A stretch of 64,000 bases of DNA from NCBI GenBank assembly GCA_021234155.1, contig JAJEKV010000022.1:9488934-9552933 (forward strand). The letters run 5' to 3'. This DNA comes from Isoetes taiwanensis (Eukaryota > Streptophyta > Lycopodiopsida > Isoetales > Isoetaceae). The position numbers and the translations under genes were made by a program. This document shows positions 30,904 through 41,399 of the stretch, piece by piece. The notes under the pieces were generated by a model. The model made no database searches, was not told the origin of the DNA, and saw only the letters and a program-made list of their open reading frames with translations. The stretch's first letter is position 1; the number at the start of each line of letters is the position of its first letter.

Positions 30904-32144
30904 ATGGCAAAGGTATTTGGTTTCTGAGTTGTCATTGCATTCCTTTGAGTGTTGTTGGTTCTAATACTTCTGTTTCAGGATCAAACTAATTCCGAGGGTC
31001 AATTTAGAGTGCAAGTGCCAAAAGGATGCATGCCTTACATGAATAAGTTCACTTGGAAGCAACCAATAGATGAAGATGCATTGCGAGCTTCTGGAGTCAT
31101 GAATATAGACCTCTGGGCTAAAGGCCAAATGTATCCCATCCAAAATTCTACTCGGCATCCGGTCTTATTAAATTTGCTTGTAAGGGACAGCAAGGGTTAC
31201 TAGGTTACTGCAATAATTTGGTTACTGATCCACATTTGCGTGCCATGTATAACCACTTGTATGGATTCAATTGCAAAGTTTTATCAGATGTTAATCAGCT
31301 CCAACAGGTGAACTACTTGCTGTCTCAACAATGCAGCAAGCTCAATGAATTGGAGGTAGAAAATCAAAAATTGGTGACGGAGATGAAATCACTGCAGCAA
31401 GGAATGAAGGGGGTTGCGCAAGAAAATGATTCCCTTCACAAGCGAGTCAAACGAATGAAAAGAACTCCACTGGGGATCAGGGAAAGGGCAAGAAACTTGA
31501 AGCCCATAAATATATTAGCCCCTGGGGGTGGAGGCTCAAAAAAAAGGGTCATGGCTATTAAAAAGCTTGTTGATCCAAATCTTGCAGAAGAAAATAAGAG
31601 AAAACCTGCTAATATTGTCCGTTTATTAAAGAAATTAGTTACTAAAGATGATGTATTGAGAATGTTAAAGCTTCCTGGTAGCATTCAAGTTAGGAAAGCT
31701 GTAGTACAGCAATTGTTGCAGGAGTTGGGGAACAGTCAAACCTTAGAATCAGTGCAAGAACTGTGTGACAATGTCGGAATAAGTAGGCAAGCTTAAATTG
31801 CTTTGTTTAGATGCTTGCAGGATGGCCTTAAACAACAAGGCATTACCAAAAATATTGTACTACCAAGGATGACTTGTGTGAGGACTTGTAGGTCATCGAG
31901 AAACAGACAAGTGCAAGAGCTTTTTGGTGATATGTATCAGCTGACCAGCAGTGTCAATTTGGATACATTGCCATCTTATACCAAAGGTAAGAAGAAGTCG
32001 AAGTTTGGTGATACTTTCTGCCTTAATGAAAATAACAATTGCTGGATAGACTTAAGTAGAATGCTTCAGCTTTTGGTTCAATTTTATGATATGAAGGTAG
32101 AAAGTCTTGTTTGGCAAACTAAAATTGTTTTGAAGGCTGGATGA
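30904..32144 (+). pseudogene. Unrecognised coiled-coil protein gene, broken
   Basis: A short first exon (30904-30912, Met-Ala-Lys) joins by a 66-bp GT-AG intron to an exon from 30979. The protein shows FRVQVPKGCMPYMNKFTW, DLWAKGQMYPIQNSTRH, then after a one-base frameshift near 31160 KGQQGLLGYCNNLVTD. A leucine/glutamine-rich coiled coil follows (LQQVNYLLSQQCSKLNELE and onward), then a basic segment (HKRVKRMKRTPLGIRERAR, GGGGSKKRV). A TAA at 31794 interrupts the frame, which then resumes with LFRCLQDGLKQQG and IVLPRMTCVRTCRSSRNRQ to about 32144. The TAA could be a C-to-T change of CAA. I recognise no family. A retained frame of about 400 residues with one frameshift and one stop suggests a recently active gene or mobile-element ORF. 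Confidence 0.5.
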
Positions 32145-33501
32145 AATGGAATTGGTGAAAGGCGAGAAGCGAGAGGGTTTCAGCGAGTCTAATGAAACGA
32201 GCTTTGAATCTGAGGGAATGAAGAGTCAAATCTAGATGGTAAGTTTTTAGATCCGGTCGAAGATCACATTTGGTGGGTTGGTTTATTTCAGTACCGGAGG
32301 AAAACCCGCGATTATCTTGAAATGGGGTTTTGATCAAACACCCATCCCACAATGATTGCCTCTCTCGCGGAATGGGAGAAAAACTTGCGGTTCACGGATA
32401 TGGTGAGTCACGAGGTTGAATGGCATCGTCTTTGCTTGATTTGAACAACAATAAAATGCATGTACGAGAATGAAGCATGGTCTTTGGTAAGACTACTCAT
32501 GCTTGTTCCCTCTTGTCTCTATCTTTGAAGAGATTCAGCTAGGTTGGACAAAGAGTACAATAGGCTGTGTCGGGGATGAGCCACCAAATAGAGAAGGAAG
32601 GACACAACCTTGATGCCAATTACGCCAATTCCGCCAATTCCGTTAAAAAGAGTACACATATGCACCCTTCATGCTTTCTTGAGAATCATAGACAAGATGG
32701 TTTACATGAGTATCCTATTTGCTTGGAATAAATCACCCCAAAGCTCTAGGGAAGGCTGCCATGCATGAAGTTGAAAATGTGCTATCTAATGTGGGACTTC
32801 ATGGTGGGCACTACAAAATACTTCAAGATCAAAGGTATCCAGGCAAGGTTCCCCAACCCTAGTATGGGTGGTCCAAAGGCTAAGAGGTTTTGCCTCCATG
32901 AAAGAGAACTTATCACGGTGTTTGGGAAGCTTACAAGGATCTTATTGCAGTGAGGATGATCCGAAATGATGCGTGGTAGATCACGCTGAAGAAAATCAAG
33001 GCATGGCGGGGATTTCTACTGTCTTGGTAAAGGAAATCTGCGAAAAAAGGTAGTCTTGGGGAAAATGATGTTGCCAAATTCCGGGAGGCGGATCCACAAA
33101 CTTCACTAAGTCTTTCACGGCGGCATGGGGTGAGGCCAATTTGACTCACTATGTCCATATTACGTTACGCACATGGCGTGTGGTTTGTCGGGGAATATGG
33201 AAGCACGGGAATTTGGAATACCGCGAGGGAATGGAGAAGTCCCATAAGCAAGCAAAGAATGCATTCTTCCGTTTCACTCAACACAGAGGTTCAGTTGGGA
33301 ATTCCTTACAGCAGATGTGTCAATGGTTTTACAGAAGGATCGTGTCCAAATGGGTGAAGAAATCACGGAACGAGTGAATCAACACTTGCTAAGTTGTTTA
33401 GACAAAAAACCAGTAGGGGAAAAAAGAGGAAGCTTGGTATAAGTCCATGTTGTTGAAGCGATCAAGGGAGTGGAGATCAATGAGATGTAGGCAAGGCAAA
33501 G
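32145..33501. other. No gene recognised
   Basis: Two overlapping plus-strand frames at 33141-33377 and other short frames have no recognisable motif. The stretch ends at the left LTR of the copia element. Confidence 0.45.
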
Positions 33502-33506
33502 GTTAT

Positions 33507-34242
33507 TGTTAGAACTAGACAACACTTGTGCAATTTTATCCTAGCAAAGATGTCTTCAAATTTCACTCTTATGATAATTCAAGCTTATCAAAGATTTTTT
33601 AATACTTCACAACAACATTTGCATTTCAATCAAATTCTTCACACTAGCAAGGAAGCCACATTATGGTCAATAATTCCTTGCTCAAATTGTTCTTCAACAA
33701 CTACAAGTATGCACTAGTCACCTTCCTTAGAATATAATGCTTCAACCATTAAAAATTCCGACACCAACTATTGTACTCGTTCACTATAGCAGAGGGATTG
33801 ACTGAGTTCCTGTAGCAACGTTGACTGCCTCCATTCGATCATATATGAGACGGATCAGAGCATCCTTGAATCCGAATAATACTTCAAAGCTCTGCTTCAC
33901 CTTATAATAGAACAGTCCGGCGGTTTAGCATTGCCGGATCAACTTTCTTATTCAAGCAAAGTCCTCATTCTAAATATCCCACATGCGTTTTCTTCAAAAA
34001 TGATATTCGAGCTCAACCTTCGAATATTTCATATCTACAACTTATTTCTTCAATGCTTAAACATTAACATCTTTAACCATAGTCTTACTATTAACCTTCA
34101 GCCAACTTTCATAGTCTTAAGGTTTACAATGATGCCATTAGACATTGTAGTTTCTATCTGCATGTGAGCTTCACTGAAGATTAATTTGACTGCAACAACC
34201 TATACTGTTCCTCACAATATGACATGATTCACATTTCCAACA
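33507..34242 (-). repeat. Copia 3' LTR (left)
   Basis: Begins TGTTAGAACTAGACAACACT and ends ACATTTCCAACA. It matches the right LTR almost base for base over its first 270 and last 280 bp, but a central segment (about 33775-33940) differs by many small indels and substitutions. Confidence 0.95.
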
Positions 34243-34255
34243 CTTCCCCTTCATG
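34243..34255 (-). other. Copia polypurine tract
   Basis: The minus strand reads CATGAAGGGGAAG directly before the 3' LTR, the expected plus-strand priming site for reverse transcription. Confidence 0.8.
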
Positions 34256-36170
34256 TCATATCTTCTTATGTCATATCTGAATCTGTATGCATGATTTATT
34301 TTTCGAGCTCGATGAACCTTTTCTGCTGCGGAACCTTTGTTAAAATATCGCTACTGTTTATCGTACTAATATAATTAACTTGAATCAACCCTTTGCATCT
34401 TTTGCATCCCTAATGAAATGCATTTCTAATTCTATATGCTTTGACCTTTCATGCATTCTTGGATTTACGGTCATGGCTATGCGACTTGTCTTTGTCACAT
34501 AGCATCTCACTAGAGTTTGGTTGCTCAACTCAAGTTCTAAAATTAACCTCCTTTCCCATATTAGTTCTTTTGCACATAATGTGGCTGAGGCATACTAAAC
34601 TTACTGCGATTGATAATGCTATAGATGGTATTTTTTTTTGCACTTCCAAGCTACAAGACCTCCTCCAAGCATCATAAGGTATCACGATGTTGACTTTCTT
34701 GCATCTAAATCTCACCTTGATCGGCATCACAAAAAGCAGTCAATATTAAGTTTTTTGAATTGTATGCAATTCCCATATCCATAGTGCCTTTTAAATATCT
34801 CAGAACACGTTTTGCAGCAATCCAATGATCTTTCCCAGGATCATTGTTATATCTACTGAGCATGTTTACACTATGAGCAATATCTGGCCTTGTGCAATTA
34901 GCAACATAGGCTAGGCATCCTGTTAAAGATCTATATGGAATTTTCTCCATAATTTTCCTTTCATCATCATTTTTAGGACACATGTCGGGAGAAAGCTTAC
35001 ATCCACAGTGCGGCGGGGTTTTACTAATGTTACATTCTTTCATTTTAAATTTCTCAAGCATACCCCTGATCTGCTCCTTTTGAGTTAAAATGATGGTACC
35101 TTTATCCCTATTTCTTGACACCTCAATCCCTAAAAACTTTGTAAGTTCTCCAAGGTCTGACATTTCAAATCTGCTTTTCAACAACCTTTTGCACATCAAT
35201 AAACATTTTGTCCCTTTTGCCACCATAATGTTGTCATCAATATATAAAGCAATAATGCACCAACCGTCTTGACATTCAAATTTATACAAATTCCCATCAT
35301 TCAAAAACTTAACAAATCCTTGTTCAATAAGATAAGAATCCATGCATTTGTACCATTCTCTAGGAGATTGTTTTAGCCCATTCCAAACCTTATCTTCCCC
35401 TTGCTCAAATCCACGGTGCTTGTTTCATGAAAATTTCCTCATCTAATTTTGCATTTAAAAAGCGGTTTTTTACATCCATGTGATGTACTTCTAGATTCCA
35501 TGCATTTGCCAAAGCCAATAGCATTACGACCTTTGTTCATTTTACTAAAGGAGAAAATGTTTCATCAAAATCGACCTTTTTTACGTGAGAACCCACGAGC
35601 AACCGGCTGGCTTTGTATTTAGGTGATTTACCATCTGCTCCGGTTTTGATTCTGAAAATCCATTTATTGCCTACTATATTCTTACCTTACGGGTGTTCAC
35701 TTTTTTCAAAAGTGTCGATCGACAAGCGAATCCATTTCCTCTTTCATAGCATTTAGCCACTGCTCTTTGTCATTTGAAACTAGAACATCATCTAAGGTTT
35801 TTGGTACTTCTGGGTTTAGATGCATTAAAATTTCAAAAACATTGTTTACCTCATGCTCCTGTTCAACTTGCAATCTCCTACTCCTTCCAGCTTCATCACG
35901 ACCATGCATCTCAGTCTCAAATTTCAAGCCTGCTTGAAGTTTTTGCACTTCTGTCATTCTTTTCCTTTTTACTTGAGGTTGTTGTTGAACTATAGGTACA
36001 GATCTTTCAACCTGACTTGAATCTATTGATTCTTCTTCACCTCCCCCTAATGAGTCTTCAATTTCTTCCTGAAATTCTGTTTGTGTTTCAGCCTCAGTCT
36101 CAGCATCATTATCTGTATCAATCTCATTTACTTTGTGAGTAGATACAGCCTTAGCATTTTGTTCAGTCAA
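34256..36170 (-). pseudogene. Copia reverse transcriptase and RNase H
   Basis: An acidic linker (36170 to about 35810) leads to the start of the RVT_2 domain (EQWLNAMKEEMDSL). A broken segment (35700-35344) contains VDFDETFSPLVKM and HHMDVKNRFLNAKL. The longest piece (35343-34705) holds the catalytic YIDD box (LYIDDNIMVAKG; YVDD is usual), DLGELTKFLGIEV, and the connection region (YRSLTGCLAYVANCTRPDI, AAKRVLRYLKGTMDMGI). RNase H follows with FCDADQ near 34715 and is degraded toward the polypurine tract. Confidence 0.92.
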
Positions 36171-36179
36171 CTTAACATT

Positions 36180-36992
36180 TTCAGGTAGCTTTATAGGTCA
36201 GGATAATACTTTGTAAACTTGTCCCTCATCAAAGGAAACATCTCGGCTAACAATTACCCTTCTTGCTTTAGGATCATATAGTCACGTAAGCCTTGGGTGA
36301 TTATCATACCCTACTAGATATGTAATTAGAGCCCGATCATCTAATTTTTTTGTTTTCTTTTGGTATATGAGCAAATGCTAAGCATCCATACACTCTCAAA
36401 TTTTCATAATTTGGTTTCTTTCCTGACCAAAGCATATCGAGGAATTCCACCATGTGTACTAGCGGATGGCAACATGTTACGAATAGTCCGCGGCGGTTTG
36501 AAGCGCCTCTTCCCATAAAAATTTGGTAACCACTTTGATTTTAACATGCTCCTAACGGCATTTAAAATTGTTTTGTTCTTCCTTTCAGCTACACCATTAC
36601 ATTTGTGGGGAATGACTACTGAGTTAGTTGCCTTTTAATGCCTTTATTCTTGCAAAACCTCTTAAATTCTCTGATAGGAACTCACCTCCTCTCAATCCGG
36701 ACCTCAAACATTTGATCCTTCTTCCGGTTTAGGTCTCCATCTCATTAACAAATTGTTTGAACTTTTCAAAAATTTGCATCTTTCGTTTTAATGCAATACA
36801 CTTTAGTTTTTCTCTTGAAATCATCTATTAGAGTCATAAAGTATCTCTTCCCACTCAAACTAACAACATTAAGTGGTCCACACAAATCCGTATGTACCAA
36901 ATCAAAATACCCTTTGCTCTTGCACCTTTTTTTTTCTTAAAGGTAACTTTGTTGTGTTTGCCAAGCATACATCCCATGCGGAGACTTGTTTT
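36180..36992 (-). pseudogene. Copia integrase core, heavily frameshifted
   Basis: Fragments in several minus-strand frames show the integrase catalytic core: HTDLCGPLNVV with the first Asp, GKRYFMTLIDDF with the second, and a degraded form of the NGVAERKN segment near 36590. Later comes YENLRVYGCLAFAHIPKE. Stops and frame changes are frequent, so this is the most decayed part of the element. Confidence 0.8.
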
Positions 36993-38522
36993 TCAGTTGA
37001 GTTGTCTGGTATTAATGAATCCTTCCTTGTTTAATACCTCTATTGTAGCAGGATTAGCATGACATAATCTTTCATGCCAGATTTTCAGAGATGGATAAGT
37101 CAGCAAATTTATATTGGACATCAAATGTTGTCTGTTTAATCCATATAAATTTCCAACTCTTTTTCCCACAAACATTTTTTTATTACCATGAAAAATATTA
37201 CAATGAAGTTTTTCAAACACCACTTTATAGCCAAGATCAACCAACTGGCATATTGAAATAAGATTTCTTATTAATCCTGGTATGCACAACACATTTTTTA
37301 ATTTTATAGCTTTGCCTTCTAGGTCAAACAACTCCAGAACTCCAGCACTCTCAATTCTTCTTAATTCCCCATTTCCAAACTGTACATGTCCTCCTTCTTT
37401 TCTCTGGCATTTTTTTAGCATTTTTGAGCTTCACATCCGCGGATCTCTCAGCTCCTGAATCTAAGATAAGAGCATCAGTGTCAAATTTTATATTAATCTT
37501 AGAACAAGCCTTAGACATATTTACCTCAATGTCTTCATCCTGCTCATCTTCCTCTTGGCTTGTTTCTCGAGCAATATTTAGGCTAGGCTTAGCCTTGGAT
37601 CCTTTACCTTCAAATTTTTTCCCTTTCCCTCTTTTTGGACTTGAGCAATTGGTTGCTATGTGGCCTTTACCCTCACAATTATAACAAATAACTTCCTTTC
37701 CAAGTTTAGGGCAGTTTATTTTAAGGTGGCCATAAGCATCACAGTTAAAGCATGGGCCAATTTGTTTTCTACTAAACACCTTCTTGCCTTTTTTCTGTTT
37801 GACAAACATGACCTCTGAATCATCATCATCATCTCCTTTTGGTGCGCTCAAATTACGTCACGATCATTCTAATTGCATGTTCCTTTGATTTAGCTACATT
37901 TCTTAACAAAGTAGCTAACTGTGCATTATGGGAGACTGCTCTAGAAATAGCTAGAAGTTGATAGTCCTCATTTAACACAACTCCTGCTCCCTCTAAGTCA
38001 GCAATTATTGATTCAAATTTTTCCAGAAATTCAGTAATATTGTCTTTCTCATACAATTTTAATTTTCTCAATTGTTTCTCCAACACATCTATTTGAGAAG
38101 AGGACTTTTGCTCATAATTGTCTAACATAAATTTCCACATTTCTGCAAGAGACTTACCTCTGAGTTTTAGCTTGATAGCTGTCCCCACTTTTTGGCATAT
38201 TATGGATTGAGCTTCCATTATTCTTGCCTTCTCATCAACGCTAGTCACTGAAGTAACTCTTCTTGCTGCATTAGTCCCAGAAGTAGTTCCCCCTTCACCA
38301 CTTGCAGCTGTTCTAGCTCCACCACACCTGGAGGTTTGGCGTGCTTGATTCTTCTCCTCCAAATACTACAACAACTGTATTAACCACATTAGGATCAATC
38401 AAGTACCATAATTTTTCAAATTCTAACACCTCCTGAATGCCTTGTTTCCAAATCATGGAAACTGTTTCCCCTTTGAAGACCTCTATGGAGTTTAAGAGAT
38501 TAGCTCCAAATCGAGTAGACAT
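36993..38522 (-). pseudogene. Copia gag, protease and GAG-pre-integrase region
   Basis: Gag starts at the ATG at 38522 (MSTRFGANLLNSIEVFKGE). After a frameshift near 38340 the UBN2-type gag follows (LRGKSLAEMWKFMLDNYEQ, DITEFLEKFESIIADLEGAG in degenerate form). A second frameshift near 37855 leads to two CCHC zinc knuckles (CFNCDAYGHLKINC and CYNCEGKGHIATNC), the only such pair in the window, and an aspartic protease motif (ALILDSGAER). A third frameshift near 37400 leads to the GAG-pre-integrase domain (IWHERLCHANPATIEVLNKE). Two zinc knuckles rather than one are less common in copia gag. Confidence 0.92.
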
Positions 38523-38543
38523 CTTGCTTTCCTGGATTTATTG

Positions 38544-38555
38544 GCTCTGATACCA
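38544..38555 (-). other. Copia primer-binding site, tRNA-iMet
   Basis: The minus strand reads TGGTATCAGAGC, one base inside the right LTR. It is identical to the primer site of the truncated element at 5187-5198. Confidence 0.93.
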
Positions 38556-38556
38556 C

Positions 38557-39297
38557 TGTTAGAACTAGACAACACTTGTGCAATTTTATCCTAGCAAAGA
38601 TGTCTTCAAATTTCACTCTTATGATAATTCAAGCTTATCAAAGATTTTTTAATACTTCACAACAACATTTGCATTTCAATCAAATTCTTCACACTAGCAA
38701 GGAAGCCACATTATGGTCAATAATTCCTTGCTCAAATTGTTCTTCAACAACTACAAGTATGCACTAGTCACCTTCCTTAGAATATAATGCTTCAACCATT
38801 AAAAATTCCGACACCAACTATTGTACTTTCGTTCAGCATGTAGCGAGGGGGGATTGGCCCGAGTTCTCACCGTAGCGTTGATTGCCTCCATTCGATCATA
38901 TATGAGGCGGATCGAGCATCCTTGAATCGAATAATACTTCAAAGCTACGCTTCACCTTATAATAGAAACGATCGGCGGTTTAGCATTGCCGGATCAACTT
39001 TCTTATTCAAGCAAAGTCCTCATTCTAAATATCCCACATGCGTTTTCTTCAAAAATGATATTCGAGCTCAACCTTTGAATATTTCATATCTACAACTTAT
39101 TTCTTCAATGCTTAAACATTAACATCTTTAACCATAGTCTTACTATTAACCTTTAGCCAACTTTCATAGCCTTAAGGTTTACAATGATGCCATTAGACAT
39201 TGTAGTTTCTATCTGCATGTGAGCTTCACTGAAGATTAATTTGACTGCTACAACCTATACTGTTCCTCACAATATGACATGATTCACATTTTCAACA
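38557..39297 (-). repeat. Copia 5' LTR (right)
   Basis: Same termini as the left LTR, 741 bp. As the upstream LTR of a minus-strand element it should carry the promoter. The central segment (38825-38990) is the part that disagrees with the left LTR. Confidence 0.95.
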
Positions 39298-39349
39298 GCT
39301 ATGTCCGTATTGAGAGCTCTTGATAATGTCTCTACTGTAAAAGAGTTGG

Positions 39350-39850
39350 TTTATTTATCAGTTCGATAGTGCTCACTGTGCGAAATGCTGTATTGTAAGT
39401 AAACTGGATGCATGTATTGCGCATCGTGGCCACGGTGCGAAATATGGGCCTGTAACTAAACTGGATCCACGTATTTCGCACCGTCCCTTCAATAATTTGT
39501 AACTGAGTCGATTTCGCACCGTGGCTACGGTGCAAAATATCAGGCACAATAACTAAAGCTGGATCCGCGTATTTACGCCGTAGCCGCGGTCGCGAAATAA
39601 ACCCCTTCAATAATTTGTAAAAATGATTTTGCACCGTGGCTACGGTGCGAAATATGGGCCTGTAACTAGAGAATATCCACGTATTTCGCACCATAGCCAT
39701 GGTGCGAAATAGGCCCTTCAATAATTTTTAAGCGAAATCGATTTACGCAGGTGGCTCACGGTCTTGAAATAGGCCCTTCAATAATTTGTAACTGAGTCGA
39801 TTTCGCACCGTGGCTACGGTGCGAAATATGGACCTGTAACTAGAGAATAT
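39350..39850. repeat. Palindromic satellite array
   Basis: Several copies of a perfect palindrome-like unit, CGCACCGTGGCTACGGTGCG flanked by TTT and AAAT, alternate with spacers such as GGGCCTGTAACTAAACTGGA and CCCTTCAATAATTTGTAA. The unit orientation and central bases vary (GGCTAC, AGCCAT), and each unit can form a stem of about 11 bp. The array begins some 50 bp beyond the right LTR. The minus-strand frame at 39332-39721 is a translation of the repeat, not a gene. Confidence 0.85.
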
Positions 39851-39949
39851 TAACATATTAGAGAACATTTAGAGAACATATTAACACGGTATCATATGAA
39901 TTATGTATGATAGATAGCAAAGGTTACTAGAGACCACGGTAGTATGTCC

Positions 39950-40552
39950 CTAGTAACCTTCCCCTAGGTTCCTAACCCCTTCCCCTTCCCCTTTCCCTTC
40001 CCCTGCGAGGGATAACCCACTTGTTGGGTTAGAAACCGAGCTCCATGGCGTATCCCAGCCTGATTCTTCCCACCATATGGGGTACCTAGTCATTAGAAAA
40101 AGTAATTCCACATGATGATACTTACGGAAGAAGAGCGGATCCAACTCCACAAAGTTGTTGTACTCATTGTAGTACGTCCTAATAAGGCCATACATCTGTC
40201 CCTTGCAAATTTCATGAATGAACTTTGATATGTATTGATCCAGAGAGTGTGCTAGAGGCCTCAACTGCTGTAGCATCTCGTCCAGATAAGGAGGGGGTTC
40301 AAGAATTCCCCTTATTGCAAGTCTTCTATAACATTCAGATGGATTAATTTCCATCAGTGGCTCATGACCACAATCAAATCGCTCCAGAATAAAGTTGATC
40401 AACTCTATTGCAAGCTCCTTGGTGGGACTGTGGTGCAACCTCCACTCCAAGAAATGGTCAAATAGCTCATCAGTTTCAGGCCGCACAGAATGCCTGGGGC
40501 ATGCTTGCAGGCCTTCTGGAGTAGCCCAGGGAGGATTGGGTCCAATCATTTG
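39950..40552 (-). CDS. Hypothetical protein, about 200 residues
   Basis: From the ATG near 40552 (MIGPNPPWATPEGLQ) the minus frame runs open for about 200 codons: RPETDELFDHFLEWRLHHSP, ELAIELINFILERFDCGHE, LDEMLQQLRPLAHSLDQYI, GLIRTYYNEYNNFVELDPLF, then a Gly-rich tail (GEGKGEGEGVR). The frame extends upstream through a minisatellite to 40717, but that part is Leu/Cys low-complexity and probably not translated. It looks helical and globular with no stop or shift, unusual in this repeat-rich section. I recognise no family; it may be a mobile-element accessory ORF. Confidence 0.4.
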   Translation of the reverse strand, partial: QMIGPNPPWATPEGLQACPRHSVRPETDELFDHFLEWRLHHSPTKELAIELINFILERFDCGHEPLMEINPSECYRRLAIRGILEPPPYLDEMLQQLRPLAHSLDQYISKFIHEICKGQMYGLIRTYYNEYNNFVELDPLFFRKYHHVELLFLMTRYPIWWEESGWDTPWSSVSNPTSGLSLAGEGKGEGEGVRNLGEGY

Positions 40553-40559
40553 CAAAAAC

Positions 40560-40945
40560 AAGCAAGGATCACCGACGGAGCAAGGAACAAGGAGCAGAGC
40601 AAGAAACAAGGAGCAAGAAGCAAGGAACAAGACCAAGTAGCAAGGAGCACGAAGATCAAGTAGCAAGGAACAAGGATCAAGATCAAGTAGCAAGAAGCAA
40701 GGAACAAGGAAGATCAAGGAGCAAGAAGATCAAGGAACAAGGAAGATCATGGAGCAAGGAAGCAAGGAACAAGATCAAGTAGCAAGATCAAGAGCAAGGA
40801 ACAAAATCAAGTAGCATGAAGGAGCACGAAGATGAAGTAGCAAAGAACAAGGATCAAGATCAAGTAGCAAGGAACAAGGAAGACCAAAGACCAAGAAGAT
40901 AAAGGAACAAGGAAGCTTAAGGAGCAAGAAGCAAGGATCAAGATC
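40560..40945. repeat. Purine-rich minisatellite (AGCAAGGAACAAGATCAAGT units)
   Basis: Many short units of GCAAGGAACAAG and GATCAAGTAGCAAG are arranged with variable order over about 390 bp. The strand asymmetry is strong: almost all pyrimidines are on the minus strand. Confidence 0.9.
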
Positions 40946-41399
40946 AATTTCTACCTCCTCCTGCATGTTAGTTATTATGTAATGCTTTTTTTATGTCTAC
41001 GCATTTTGTAAGGAAATAAGTAAAACAAAGCTGGATTCACATACCATGCGACATGTCAGTTACTTACTGACCGCCGGTTCTGCTTTTTAGCGAACTCTCT
41101 CAGCGATGCACGCAATTTTTTTACGTTAAAGGAAATAAATAAAAAGAAAACAATAGATTCTTTTTTCTTTTACCACCTCCGCGCTGCATGTGTTGGTTAT
41201 GTATTTGGAGGCTGTAAAGTCACCGATCCAGAAGCCATTATCTTTGTCATTTTATTTATGCGTCCATGCATCACGCTTCTCATCCACGGAAACTACCATC
41301 GAAATTAAAATTGTTAGAAGTAACAATTTTATCTTTATCTAGGGAACAAAGGTAAATTTGTGTGTTGTCTTGTTGTATATCATATTGACATGGTGATCA

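Larger units (their letters stand above)
33507..39297 (-). mobile_element. Ty1/copia LTR retrotransposon, structurally complete
   Basis: The 5.8 kb element lies on the minus strand. It has LTRs of 736 and 741 bp with TG...CA ends, an iMet primer-binding site beside the 5' (right) LTR, a purine-rich tract beside the 3' (left) LTR, and flanking 5-mers GTTAT (33502-33506) and GCTAT (39298-39302), a target duplication with one mismatch. The internal region reads gag, protease, integrase, reverse transcriptase and RNase H, the Ty1/copia order. The polyprotein frame is broken into at least six pieces, so this copy cannot make the full product. Confidence 0.95.

Noticed and set aside
39332-39721. 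Minus-strand frame of 129 codons
   Set aside because: It is a translation of the palindromic satellite units, with internal repeats matching the DNA period.
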